A model generated the notes under the pieces. The model saw only the letters and a program-made list of their open reading frames with translations. It did not search any database and was not told where the DNA came from. DNA of 53,874 nt from Phycisphaerae bacterium (lineage in GTDB: Bacteria; Planctomycetota; Phycisphaerae; SM23-33), in the NCBI GenBank assembly GCA_009783465.1, contig WRDM01000014.1, positions 1-53,874 on the forward strand. Reading direction: 5' to 3'. The position numbers and the translations under genes were made by a program. Of the stretch, positions 36,920-45,506 are shown in pieces; within the stretch, counting starts at the first letter, position 1, and every line of letters starts with the position of its first letter.

Positions 36920-39427
36920 TTAAAGGATGTACAACACCTCCGCGCCGCTGATGAGGAAGGTGCCGTTTTTGGCGATGATTTTTCCGCCGCCGGCGATTCG
37001 CAGGCTGCCTTTGCTGCTGGCAGGCGAGAGGCTTGCCGTGCCGGGGATTTTGATGGTGTCGACGGTGCCGGTGACGTTTAGGGTTGTGTAGAGGTTGCCT
37101 CGGCTGCCCCAGTAGCCCTTGACGGTCAGCGTGCCGATGGAGGAGGCCCGGATGGAGCCCGCGTCGATGGAGCCGGCGGCGATTTCGTTGATTCGGCCGG
37201 CGACGTTGATGGCGCCGACGTAGTACTCGCTCACTTTCAGGGCGCCGAGGGAGACGCCCTTGGCGTCGGTGCCGGTGAGCGACATGTCGATGTACGCGGC
37301 CTTGTGGGCTGTCAGCGTGCCGAGGGAAGTCGCCGAAACTCCGCCCCACATTTCGCCCACGGAGATGGTATTGATTCGCCCTGACGCGGTGATGTAGGCG
37401 TACGAGTAGGACGAACGGTTCACCTTGATCGTGTCGATGGCCACGCCGTTGGCATCCTTGCCGGTGGCGTTGATGTTGGTCTGGTTGTAGAAGCCCATGT
37501 CGCGTTTGACTTCGATCGTGCCGAAGGTGAACGCCGTCACGGTGCATCCCTCCATGGCGGCGGCGGTGAGTTTGTTGATCCGTCCCGACGCGGTGACGAT
37601 GTTAAACGCGAAGATGCCGCCCACGTTCAGGTGGTCGATGGAGACGCCCCTGGCGTCCGCGCCGGTTACGGTGATGTTGGCGAACAGGCCTCGCTTGATC
37701 GTGATATTGTTGAAGGAGCCCGCCCGGATCGTGCCGCGGGCCTCGGTGGTGGTGAGTTTGTTGACTCGCCCGGCCGCGGTGAGCGAGCCGTTGAACTCGC
37801 CGTTGACCGACACCTCGTGGATGGAGACGCCCTGGGCGTCGATTCCGGTGGCTGTGACGGTGCAGAGTTCGGCGTCCTTCTTGACGTGGATCGTGCCGAA
37901 AGTGAGGGCCGAGACGGTGCTGCCTTCGAGGTAGGCGGTGGTGAGTTTGTTGATCCGCCCCGTCGCGGTGACGTTTCCGCGGAGCACGCCGTTGACGTTC
38001 AGGTGGTCGATGGACATGCCGTTGACGGCGGCGACCGTAACGGCGGCGTTCATCTCGCCCTTGGTGTGGATCGTGCCGAAGGATCCCGCGCCGATCGCGC
38101 CCCGCGCCACGGCCATGGTGATATTATTGACCCGGCCTGGCACGGCGAGGGCGGCGTCGTACACGCCGTCGACGGTCATTTTGTCGAGGGAGACGCCCTT
38201 GGTGTCCATGCCGGCGGCCGTGAAGACGCAGAGTTCGACGTTTTTCTTGACCTTGATTTCGCCGAAGGTGAGCGCGGAGACGACGCAATTTTCCATAGCG
38301 TCGGCGGTGATTTTGTTGATGCGTCCCGCCGCGCCGACGTTGGCGCGAAGTTTACCACCCACGTTCAGGTGATCGATGGAGACGCCCTTGGCGTCCATGC
38401 CGGCCGCCATGAAGTCGCAGAGGTCGGCGTCCTTCTTGATTTTGATTTCGCCGAAGGTGAAGGCCGCGACGGCGGATCCTTCCGCGGAGGCGGCGGTGAG
38501 CTTGTTGATGCGTCCCGCCGCGGTGACGTTGCCTCGCAGCAGGCCTTCCACGTTCAGGTGGTCGATGGACAGGCCCTTGGCGTCCATGCCGGCCGTGACG
38601 TTGGCGGACAGGTCGCCCTTGATGGTCAGCGTGCCGAAGGATCCCGCCGCGATCGCGCCCCGCGCCTCGTTCGCGGTGATGTTGTTGACTCGGCCGGCCA
38701 CGGTGAGCACGCCGTCGAAGATGCCCTTGACGGTCATTTTGTCGATGGAAACGCCCTTGGCGTCCATGCCAGCGGCCGTGATGGTACAGGATTCCATGTC
38801 GCCGCGGACGTCGATTTTCGTGAAGTAGAACGCCGCCAGCGAAACGCCCGTGCCAGCGTCCTGGCGGAAACTCTGCGCCGTGACGGCCAGGGGGAGGTTT
38901 GCCGCCTGGATGTCGCTGCCGGCGCCCACGTGGCCGAGGGTGAGGTTCGTGACGGACGACGAGAATCCCGTGAGGGTGAGCGTGGCGTCGTTGGCGAGGT
39001 CGCCCAGCGTGATGGTCGCGCCGTCGGAGGCGTTCATCGTCAACGTGCCGGCCAGCGTGACGTTGGGGGCCTTGATGGTTTTCAGGCCGAACCCGCCGTC
39101 GTCGTCGATGATCAGGTCGCCGATCGTCGTGGTCTTGATGCCGTTGACGCCCTTGATCTCGATGGTCAGCGTGCTTTTGGCGTTGGCTGGCGTGATGAAA
39201 ATCGAGTCCGGCGTGCCGGAGGCGACGGCGCCCGGGAAATTCACCTCGCCGCTGCCGCCGCCCGAAAGCGACACCGTGACAACACAGCCGTTGTTGTCGG
39301 TGTACGAAAATTTCCCGCCCACCAGCGGAAACGCATCCAGCAGCAACCGCGTCTCAAGCCCCTCCACAACCGGAACGTCCGCGCAAACCGCATCCCGTGT
39401 GCCTGTCGTCCATGACAAAATCGACAT
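36920..39427 (-). CDS. LEPR-XLL-tagged secreted repeat protein, probable beta-solenoid
   Basis: An 835-residue protein. The N-terminal VVEGLETRLLLDAFPLVGG (about residues 19-37) matches the LEPR-XLL motif typical of large planctomycete surface proteins. From about residue 220 to 770 there are nine tandem repeats of about 61 residues. Each opens with (A)GMDAKGVSIDHLNV-like sequence and contains GRINKLTA and FGTIxxKK strings, a regular pattern suggesting a right-handed beta-helix. It ends with a conserved cap (ISGAEVLYIL). No catalytic motif is visible, so a surface or adhesive role is inferred. Start at 39427 with AGGAG; the frame continues upstream only through element C5. Confidence 0.85.
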   Translation of the reverse strand: MSILSWTTGTRDAVCADVPVVEGLETRLLLDAFPLVGGKFSYTDNNGCVVTVSLSGGGSGEVNFPGAVASGTPDSIFITPANAKSTLTIEIKGVNGIKTTTIGDLIIDDDGGFGLKTIKAPNVTLAGTLTMNASDGATITLGDLANDATLTLTGFSSSVTNLTLGHVGAGSDIQAANLPLAVTAQSFRQDAGTGVSLAAFYFTKIDVRGDMESCTITAAGMDAKGVSIDKMTVKGIFDGVLTVAGRVNNITANEARGAIAAGSFGTLTIKGDLSANVTAGMDAKGLSIDHLNVEGLLRGNVTAAGRINKLTAASAEGSAVAAFTFGEIKIKKDADLCDFMAAGMDAKGVSIDHLNVGGKLRANVGAAGRINKITADAMENCVVSALTFGEIKVKKNVELCVFTAAGMDTKGVSLDKMTVDGVYDAALAVPGRVNNITMAVARGAIGAGSFGTIHTKGEMNAAVTVAAVNGMSIDHLNVNGVLRGNVTATGRINKLTTAYLEGSTVSALTFGTIHVKKDAELCTVTATGIDAQGVSIHEVSVNGEFNGSLTAAGRVNKLTTTEARGTIRAGSFNNITIKRGLFANITVTGADARGVSIDHLNVGGIFAFNIVTASGRINKLTAAAMEGCTVTAFTFGTIEVKRDMGFYNQTNINATGKDANGVAIDTIKVNRSSYSYAYITASGRINTISVGEMWGGVSATSLGTLTAHKAAYIDMSLTGTDAKGVSLGALKVSEYYVGAINVAGRINEIAAGSIDAGSIRASSIGTLTVKGYWGSRGNLYTTLNVTGTVDTIKIPGTASLSPASSKGSLRIAGGGKIIAKNGTFLISGAEVLYIL

Positions 39428-39521
39428 CGCTTCTCCTTTTTCTTTCTTTGCAAAACACGACAAAATCTCCTGATGCCTATGGATCGGCGTGTGGCGAGGA
39501 AATCCTTGAGAAATGATGCCC

Positions 39522-39770
39522 GCTTTTCCATTCTCGTGGCGGGGAGAGCATTCCGTTCGAGGGGCCGTTCCAGCCAATAGCCAGTAGCCAATAGCCAGTA
39601 GGTATGGAAGGACGAGGGCGAAAAGGCAACGATGGCGGGAGCGGCCGTACCCATGGCGAAGAATGTTGATCGTGTGAGGAGCAGAAAATTTTGCCATACC
39701 TGATGGCTACTGGCTATTGGCTTGTTTTCCTCGAACGGGTGGTTCGCTCGCGCCACGAAAATGGAAAGCC
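39522..39770. repeat. Family C inverted-repeat element, copy C5 (complete)
   Basis: Left arm CCATTCTCGTGG, CCGTTCGAGGGGCCGTTCCA, GCCAATAGCCAGTAGG; right arm GATGGCTACTGGCTATTGGC, CCTCGAACGG, CCACGAAAATGGAAAG. The minus-strand core has an ATG at 39697 opening MAKFSAPHTINILRHGYGRS. It separates the divergent LEPR and lipoprotein genes. Confidence 0.88.
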
Positions 39771-39791
39771 TCTCGTTTTTCGTAAAAGCGT

Positions 39792-39820
39792 TTGCATTGC
39801 TTCGGGCAGGATGGTACAAA
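39792..39820 (+). promoter_or_regulatory. Candidate promoter of the coiled-coil lipoprotein
   Basis: TTGCAT, 17-bp spacer, TACAAA, 58 bp before the GTG start. Confidence 0.4.
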
Positions 39821-39878
39821 GAGCGTGGCCGCGCAGTGTTGTATCGTGTGAGACGGCTCCTCTTTAGGAGAATGAACA

Positions 39879-41627
39879 GTGCAGATCAAACGGTTTTTCG
39901 TGGTGGCGTCCTTGGTGGTGACGGTTGGGGCGCTGGTTGGGTGCTCGGAGTCCAATTCCCGCCGCACGGCCCGGAATTTGAACGACGCGACGCAGAAGGC
40001 CAATCGGCTGACGCAGCGGTCGCAGGCGTTGATGGCGAATCCGACGTTCCTGTCCGGCGGGCAGTACAGCCCGCTGGCCCAGCCGCTCGTGTCGTCCAAG
40101 GCCATTGAGACGATGCTTCGCGAGAAGCGTTCGCCGGCGGATCGCGAAGTGATTGCCCTGGCCGAGACGGTCCGGGAGAAACTCACGTTCGTGCCGGTGG
40201 AGCAGATTCACCCCGAGGTCCTGACGTCGCTGACGCAGGCGCGGGATCTGTTGCAGCAGGCGATCAACGAAGCCGGCCCAGCCGAAGGCGCCGAGGAGGC
40301 CAAGGCCATCGCGCAGGCCAAGCTCGCTTCCATTCAAAACGATATCGGCCTGGTGCACCGCCGGGAGTTCGACGTCGCGCGGTCGCAATTGGCCGTGCAG
40401 GTGGCGGTGGTGGAGTACTGTGCCCGTCAGGCGCAGCGGGAGAAACTCCTGGTGGCGACCTTTGACGCGTTGGTGACGCCCAAGCTGGATCCCAGCGTCG
40501 TCACGTACGAGCAGGCGCTGCGGGAGGCCAAGGTGGCCATGGACGCCGCCCAGGCCGACGTCGATCGACTCGCCGCCAACATCAAATCGCTCAACGAAGC
40601 GCGGGCGGCGCTCCAAAGCCAGATCACGACGCTGTCGCAGGACGCCAGCGACCGGCTGCTCGACAGTCAGGCCATCGCCCTCGAGGATTATGACCAGAGC
40701 GAAGCCCTGTTCGACGAGAGCGTCGCGCTGGACAACCAGGCCGTCGCCAAAACGCGCGAGATGAACGATAAGGATATCGAGTTGGCCGACGCGCAGTTCG
40801 ACCTGGCCGTCGCGCAGGCGAAGCTGGCCGTGTTCGCGGGCGGCGTGGTTGCGGTGGCGGCGGACGATGACGAGGACGACGACACGCCCAAGGCCGCCAC
40901 GACGGTCGCCTTCGCCGGACGCGTGAAGGACGCCGAGGCCGCCGACAAGAACTTCAAAGACATGCAGGCCCGCGCGAAGGCGATTCGTGAGGAAGCCCAG
41001 AAGCGGATGGACGATTACGAGCGGCTGTACAAGGCCGCCGGCGCGGCCGTCGGCGAGCAGTACCGAAAGGCCTGGGTGCTGGCCGACGATCGCGCGGTGA
41101 AACAGTTCGAGCAGGCCATGCAGGCCGCCCGGGCGGCGTATACGTTGCGTCCCGACGCCGCCGTGAAGGCGCTGGAAGGGGCCGCCGCCCGCGAGTACGC
41201 CACCGTTCGCGCCCAGCAGGGCGATATGCTCGCCACCGTGTTGCAGACCGACGCCAACGTCCCCGCCGCGGGCATCAAGGGCGCCCTCGACGCCGCGGAC
41301 GGCCCGGCCCGGCAGAAGGACATGATCACGTCGGCCGTCGAAAAACTCGACGAGTCCACCCGGGCCTTCACCGCCGCCGCGGACGCCCTCACCCGCGAAA
41401 ACCGCGCCCATCAGGCCTGGGCTTTCCAGGCAAACGGCGCCATGTCGCAACTGCAACTGGCCCTGCTGACCAACGACATCAATAAAAAAGAAAACGCCGA
41501 AAGCCTCATCCAAAGGGCCATCAGCGGCCGAGAAAAATCACCGTACCTCGAATACGTCCGCCAACTCAAAGCCGAAGCGGACCGCTTTCAGGGAACGGCA
41601 CGAGGTGGTGACCTGTCGGGCAACTGA
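39879..41627 (+). CDS. Long coiled-coil lipoprotein
   Basis: A 582-residue protein with a clear lipoprotein signal: MQIKRFFVVASLVVTVGALV then GC, acylation at Cys22. The rest is almost entirely helical with long Ala/Gln/Asp/Lys heptads (AKVAMDAAQADVDRLAANIK, SLNEARAALQSQITTLSQDA), interrupted by an acidic patch (ADDDEDDDTPK near residue 330). This suggests an elongated periplasmic rod anchored in a membrane. The start codon is GTG at 39879, with AGGAG eight bases upstream; a nearby ATG is in another frame. I do not recognise a named family. It is followed by a hairpin and the next envelope gene in the same direction. Confidence 0.8.
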   Translation: MQIKRFFVVASLVVTVGALVGCSESNSRRTARNLNDATQKANRLTQRSQALMANPTFLSGGQYSPLAQPLVSSKAIETMLREKRSPADREVIALAETVREKLTFVPVEQIHPEVLTSLTQARDLLQQAINEAGPAEGAEEAKAIAQAKLASIQNDIGLVHRREFDVARSQLAVQVAVVEYCARQAQREKLLVATFDALVTPKLDPSVVTYEQALREAKVAMDAAQADVDRLAANIKSLNEARAALQSQITTLSQDASDRLLDSQAIALEDYDQSEALFDESVALDNQAVAKTREMNDKDIELADAQFDLAVAQAKLAVFAGGVVAVAADDDEDDDTPKAATTVAFAGRVKDAEAADKNFKDMQARAKAIREEAQKRMDDYERLYKAAGAAVGEQYRKAWVLADDRAVKQFEQAMQAARAAYTLRPDAAVKALEGAAAREYATVRAQQGDMLATVLQTDANVPAAGIKGALDAADGPARQKDMITSAVEKLDESTRAFTAAADALTRENRAHQAWAFQANGAMSQLQLALLTNDINKKENAESLIQRAISGREKSPYLEYVRQLKAEADRFQGTARGGDLSGN

Positions 41628-41658
41628 TCCGACGGCAAAGCATCGTATCTGCCAGCGA

Positions 41659-41712
41659 TTAGGCACCGGCGTATGAATCATTGGGCCTGACGATTCATAC
41701 GCCGGTGCCTAA
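41659..41712. terminator. Perfect 21-bp stem hairpin after the lipoprotein gene
   Basis: TTAGGCACCGGCGTATGAATC pairs exactly with 41692-41712; loop 12 nt. It is followed by near-tandem TAACAGTCTAATCGTCTAAC units. There is no T-run, so it may be a repeat-derived terminator or RNA-stability hairpin. Confidence 0.6.
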
Positions 41713-41755
41713 CAGTCTAATCGTCTAACAGCCTAACAGTCTCAACGAGTTTCCT

Positions 41756-42508
41756 ATGCGAGCAGGCCGGGCGATGGCGTGGATGGGGGTTGTGCTGCTG
41801 TGTGCGGCGGTTGTCGCTGGCGCGGCCGGGTACGTTCTTTCCACGCGCGAACCGGCGGAGTACAAGCCCGTCTCGCTGGACGCGTCGCGACAGGTTCAGG
41901 TGGCCCAGGAGTTCATCTCGCACCGCGTGGTCGACGGCATCGGCAACCGCGTCGAGGAGGGGCAGCCGTTTTCGTGGTCCATCCGCGCGGAGGCGTGCAA
42001 CGACATTCTCGCGTCGCTGGACGAGATCGCCTACCAGCTCGATGGCCGAGGCGAACGCGAACGACCCATTGAGCTGGCCATGCGGGAGCAGGGGATTTCC
42101 GCCCCGGCCGTCAGTTTTCAGAACGGGCGAATCACGCTGATGATTTTTTCAGACGCGTACCGCCGTGTGCTGTCGGTGGACATCGCCCTGTCGCTGGACG
42201 AGGGCGGGAAATTTCGCGCGAGTTTGGACGGTGCCCGCGTGGGCCGGCTGGCGATCCCCGCCTCCCTCGTGCGCGACGAACTGGCGACGCTCAAACAAAC
42301 TCTCGCCGACGACACCGCCTCGCCCGAACCGACAGGCCAGATGATCTCCCCTGAAGATTTCGCGCGGGTCCTGTACCAGGTGCTCGGCGCCCTCGACGGC
42401 GAAACCGTCGACCCCGTCTTCGTCTGGCCTGGCAACAAGCGAAACGTCCGTATCACCGCTCTCCGCCTGGCCGACAACGAACTGACGATCCAGTTCACGC
42501 CGCTGTAA
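41756..42508 (+). CDS. Single-pass membrane-anchored protein of unknown function
   Basis: A 250-residue protein with an uncleaved or cleavable N-terminal helix (MAWMGVVLLCAAVVAGAAGY, residues 7-26). It has a globular periplasmic domain in which SIRAEACNDILASLDEIAYQ precedes beta-rich segments (SFQNGRITLMIFSDAYRRVL, ASLDGARVGRLAIPASLVRD). The 'G-x-x-x-G-x-L-x-IP' stretch recalls the YpmS/DUF2140 and lipid-binding DUF families, but this is only a resemblance. No enzyme motif. No ribosome binding site is seen before the ATG at 41756; the ATG at 41774 is an alternative. It is co-directional with the coiled-coil lipoprotein, 128 bp apart. Confidence 0.7.
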   Translation: MRAGRAMAWMGVVLLCAAVVAGAAGYVLSTREPAEYKPVSLDASRQVQVAQEFISHRVVDGIGNRVEEGQPFSWSIRAEACNDILASLDEIAYQLDGRGERERPIELAMREQGISAPAVSFQNGRITLMIFSDAYRRVLSVDIALSLDEGGKFRASLDGARVGRLAIPASLVRDELATLKQTLADDTASPEPTGQMISPEDFARVLYQVLGALDGETVDPVFVWPGNKRNVRITALRLADNELTIQFTPL

Positions 42509-42526
42509 CTACGGCGCGAGGTCTCG

Positions 42527-44038
42527 TTACCGTCCGCCGTTGGCGCGGAGCCATTTTTTGGCTTCGTCGTTTTTCGTCGCGGTCACGGGGGTTCGGCCCG
42601 CGCCGTCTTTGGCGGTGAGATTGGCGCCTTGGGACTTGAGCCATTTCATGGTTTCGATGTGGCCTTGCATGGCCGCGATGAACAGCGGGGTCTCGCCGCT
42701 GTAGCTTTTGGCGTTGGAGTCGGCGCCTTGGGATTTGAGCCACTTCATGGCCTCGAGTTGTCCGTTGGCGGCGGCCCAGAACATCGGCGTCCATCCGGTG
42801 CCGTCTTTGGCGTGGATATTGGCGCCTTGTTCTTTCAGCCACGCCATGACATCGATCTGGTTTTTCGCGGCGGCCCAGAACAGCAGCGTCGCGCCCGTGT
42901 CGTCCTTGATGTGGACGTTCACGCCCTGCGATTGCAGCCACTTCATGGCGTCGAGGTGGCCTCCCGTGGCGGCTACGTACATCGGCGTCCAGCCGTTTTC
43001 CGCCTGGGCGTTGACGCTGGCGCCCTGGGACTTCAACCACACCATGACCTCGACGCGGCCTTGCGAGGCGGCGGCGAACATCGGCGTCAGATTGCTGTGA
43101 CGCTTGCCGTGGATATCCACACCCTGCGCCGCCAGCCATTTCACGGCATCGAGTTGACCGAGCGAAGCCGCCGACAGTATCGGCGTGATGCCCGCGCGGT
43201 CGTTGGCATGGAGATCCGCGCCGCGCTCCTTCAGCCATGCCATCGCATTGACGCGGCCTTCCGAGGCCGCCACGAGCATCGGCGTCCCGCCCATGTTGTC
43301 ACGGGCATTGACATCGGCGCCCTGGTCCCCAAGCCATTGCATGGCATTGATTTGGCCAAACATGGCCGCCGCAAACAGCGGCGTCAGGCCGTTATTGCCC
43401 TTGGCGTTGACATCGGCGCCCTGGTCCTTGAGCCACTTCATGGCCTCGAGTTGCCCGCTGACGGCCGCCACGAACATCGGCGTCTGGCCGTTATTGTTGC
43501 GGGCATTGAGGTCCGCGTTGAGCGACTTCAACCACTCCAGAATATCCGCCCGGTCCGCCGCGGCGGCCATGTGCACCAGCGTCATACCGTTGTCGTTCTT
43601 TTCGTTGATGCGCAGTCCCTTCGACCTGGCCCAATCCTCGAACGGTTGCGTCTTGGTTTGTCCCTGGACGTTCCCGTTCGTGGCGCCGTCGCGCGAAGAC
43701 GACAGTGCGTCATGGGTTTGCCCTATGGCCTCGGCGTTCTGTTTGGCCAGTGTTTTCTCCACGTCGCCACGGCCTGCCGCGGTCGCGTGGTCCGGCGGAT
43801 TGAAGTACCCCACCGTCAGCACCGCGCTCGCCACGATCACCACCGCGATCACGGTCGGGATCATGGCGCGCTTATACAAAGGCCTGGCTGCTGCCGCGGA
43901 CGGCGGGACGTACCTGCACGCCCCCAGGGCCGGCACATCCACCACGCCGCCGCAACTGGGACACTCCATCTTGCGCCCCGCGTGGTAGTCGGGAATATTC
44001 AGCTTTCGCCCGCAACTGCATTCATGTGGAATTGGCAT
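42527..44038 (-). CDS. Zinc-ribbon, transmembrane, ankyrin-repeat protein
   Basis: A 503-residue protein with three parts. Residues 5-30 form a zinc ribbon (Cys7, Cys9, Cys26, Cys29 in HECSCGRKL and ECPSCGG), a form common in planctomycetes. Residues about 59-79 are a membrane helix (MIPTVIAVVIVASAVLTVGY). From about 145 to the end there are ten full ankyrin repeats of 33 residues plus a partial one (NNGQTPMFVAAVSGQLEAMK, GTGWTPMFWAAANGQLEAMK). The ribbon is predicted cytosolic and the ankyrin rod exported. Ankyrin stacks bind proteins; the partner is unknown. Successive repeats share long DNA strings, showing recent duplication. Sequence upstream of 44038 in this frame is family A repeat and is not coding. 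Confidence 0.88.
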   Translation of the reverse strand: MPIPHECSCGRKLNIPDYHAGRKMECPSCGGVVDVPALGACRYVPPSAAAARPLYKRAMIPTVIAVVIVASAVLTVGYFNPPDHATAAGRGDVEKTLAKQNAEAIGQTHDALSSSRDGATNGNVQGQTKTQPFEDWARSKGLRINEKNDNGMTLVHMAAAADRADILEWLKSLNADLNARNNNGQTPMFVAAVSGQLEAMKWLKDQGADVNAKGNNGLTPLFAAAMFGQINAMQWLGDQGADVNARDNMGGTPMLVAASEGRVNAMAWLKERGADLHANDRAGITPILSAASLGQLDAVKWLAAQGVDIHGKRHSNLTPMFAAASQGRVEVMVWLKSQGASVNAQAENGWTPMYVAATGGHLDAMKWLQSQGVNVHIKDDTGATLLFWAAAKNQIDVMAWLKEQGANIHAKDGTGWTPMFWAAANGQLEAMKWLKSQGADSNAKSYSGETPLFIAAMQGHIETMKWLKSQGANLTAKDGAGRTPVTATKNDEAKKWLRANGGR

Positions 44039-44145
44039 AATGCGTTTCTCGTTAAAGGGCCCGTACGGTCCCTCATGGGTGTATCGTCGTTCCGCACCTC
44101 GCACTTGCGTTCGCCCTGACAGTTTTTCAGGGGCGAACGCATGGT

Positions 44146-44296
44146 ACGTGACGCGGGCGTCCCGCCCGCGTGTGGCGAGGGCATCTTGCCCTCGCGGACC
44201 GTTCCGCACGGCTTGTGCAATGAGAAATCCAGGTTTTTCGTTGCCGGACGCGGGCGGGACGCCCGCGAGACACGCGGGCAAGATGCCCGCGTCACG
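44146..44296. repeat. Family A palindromic element, copy A9 (long intergenic form)
   Basis: ACGTGACGCGGGCGTCCCGC at the left, GTGGCGAGGGCATCTTGCCC in the middle and GCGGGCAAGATGCCCGCGTC-ACG at the right. It is the reverse orientation of A1, with the same 148-bp length between terminal CG marks. It is flanked by inverted TGCGTTCGCC strings (44106-44115 and 44302-44311). It occupies the divergent ankyrin-PEGA spacer, which holds no other gene. Confidence 0.88.
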
Positions 44297-44360
44297 CACT
44301 TGCGTTCGCCACTGGCAGTTTTTCCTTGTTCCGCGCCGCCGGCGGGGGTACAACGGTTTC

Positions 44361-44771
44361 ATGACGAAAACACTACGGAGTCTGTTGGGGCTGGCCGTTC
44401 TTTCGCTTATGGTTTCGGCCGGCTGCGTGGAGCAGAAGATGACCATCACGTCCGATCCGCCGGGGGCGTTGGTGCGGGTCAGCGATGAGGAGGTCGGCAC
44501 GACACCGGTGACGATCGCCTGGGTGCATCCGGGCGATTACGAGTTCATTCTCATTCGGCCTGGGTATCAGACGAAGGTGGACCACGCGAACTTGCGGCCT
44601 CACTGGTACCAGTTGCCGGTCCTGGATTTCCTCGCGGCGATCAGTCCGGTTCGGCACGTGGATCATCGGTACGTTCACTTTACCATGGAACAGCTCGTGC
44701 TTCCGGATGACGCGGACCTCGTTACGCAAGGCTTGGAGATGCGCGAGCGGGCGTCGCAGTTGGCGGAGTGA
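44361..44771 (+). CDS. PEGA-domain lipoprotein
   Basis: A 136-residue protein. The signal MTKTLRSLLGLAVLSLMVSA ends at GC, so Cys22 may be lipidated. Residues 28-75 are a PEGA domain (MTITSDPPGALVRVSDEEVG, TTPVTIAWVHPGDYEFILIR), a small beta-sandwich found on surface-anchored proteins. The tail has a conserved-looking HRYVHFTMEQL. It probably lies in the inner leaflet of the outer membrane. It is nine bases upstream of the archease gene in the same direction, so the two are likely co-transcribed. The start has no clear ribosome binding site. Confidence 0.82.
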   Translation: MTKTLRSLLGLAVLSLMVSAGCVEQKMTITSDPPGALVRVSDEEVGTTPVTIAWVHPGDYEFILIRPGYQTKVDHANLRPHWYQLPVLDFLAAISPVRHVDHRYVHFTMEQLVLPDDADLVTQGLEMRERASQLAE

Positions 44772-44780
44772 CGGCAGGCG

Positions 44781-45197
44781 ATGAAACATTTTGAACATTT
44801 CGAGCATACGGCCGATATCGGCATTGCCGCGTTGGGGGATTCCATCGGGGAGCTTTACGAGGGGTTGGCGGAGGGGTTGGCGGAGTTTATTTGTCCGCGG
44901 GCGGCCGTCGCGACGGCGGCGGTTCGCGAGGTGGCGGTGGAGGCCGAGGACGGTGAGGCGCTGGCGGTGGATTTTCTGTCGGCGGTGCTGAACGTCATCC
45001 AGGCGGATCGGTTTATGATCGCCGCCGTGCGGGCCCGCGAGGCGGACGAGCATCGCATCGTGGCCGAACTGGTCGGCGAGCCGTACGATCCCACGCGACA
45101 CGAGATTCATACTGAAGTCAAGGCCGTCACATATCACTTACTCAAGGTCGCGCGGGAGGCGGGGCGGTGGGGCGGTCGCGTGGTCCTGGATTTGTGA
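44781..45197 (+). CDS. Archease
   Basis: A 138-residue archease-fold protein. The opening KHFEHFEHTADIGIAALGDS supplies the conserved HTAD acid (Asp12), and the end DPTRHEIHTEVKAVTYHLLK plus a terminal VVLDL are family hallmarks. Archease activates the RNA ligase RtcB by helping it take GTP and divalent metal; rtcB is normally nearby but is not in this window. Co-transcription with a lipoprotein gene is unexpected. GCAGGCG lies just upstream and is a weak ribosome binding site. Confidence 0.9.
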   Translation: MKHFEHFEHTADIGIAALGDSIGELYEGLAEGLAEFICPRAAVATAAVREVAVEAEDGEALAVDFLSAVLNVIQADRFMIAAVRAREADEHRIVAELVGEPYDPTRHEIHTEVKAVTYHLLKVAREAGRWGGRVVLDL

Positions 45198-45218
45198 TGG
45201 AAATGCAAAACCCGAAGC

Positions 45219-45455
45219 GAGGGCGAACGATTTGTTCGAGGGAAACAAGCCAGTAGCCAATAGCCAGCAGCCAGCAGGTATGGAAAGGCTTGCTGCAAAT
45301 CACACGATCCATAAACCCTTACTACACATGTGCTCGTTCCCGCTTTCATTGCCATTGCGCCCTGTCGTTCCATACCTGATGGCTACTGGCTATTGGCTAC
45401 TGGCTTTGTTGCCTTCGAACGACTCTTTCCCGTGCGCCATGAGAACGGAAAGTCT
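45219..45455. repeat. Family C inverted-repeat element, copy C6
   Basis: Left arm TTCGAGGGAAACAAGCCAGT, AGCCAATAGCCAGCAG; right arm GATGGCTACTGGCTATTGGC, GGCTTTGTTGCCTTCGAACG, GCCATGAGAACGGAAAGTC. The core has an ATG at 45280 on the plus strand opening MERLAANHTIHKPLLHMCSF. It separates archease from the LPS kinase gene. Confidence 0.85.
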
Positions 45456-45506
45456 ATCTTCGGCCCTTGTGCCGATGTTTTGTGAGTCGTTATAATTCGG
45501 CGTAGT

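Noticed and set aside
37631-39415. 594-codon plus-strand frame opposite the LEPR repeat protein
   Set aside because: Its repeats only mirror the tandem repeats of the real gene on the other strand.
39428-39697. N-terminal extension of the LEPR protein by 90 residues
   Set aside because: The extra codons are family C element sequence, and a good ribosome binding site marks 39427.
44039-44500. Ankyrin protein extended upstream by 154 residues
   Set aside because: This region is family A element A9 and the opposite-strand PEGA gene; the zinc-ribbon start at 44038 fits the family.
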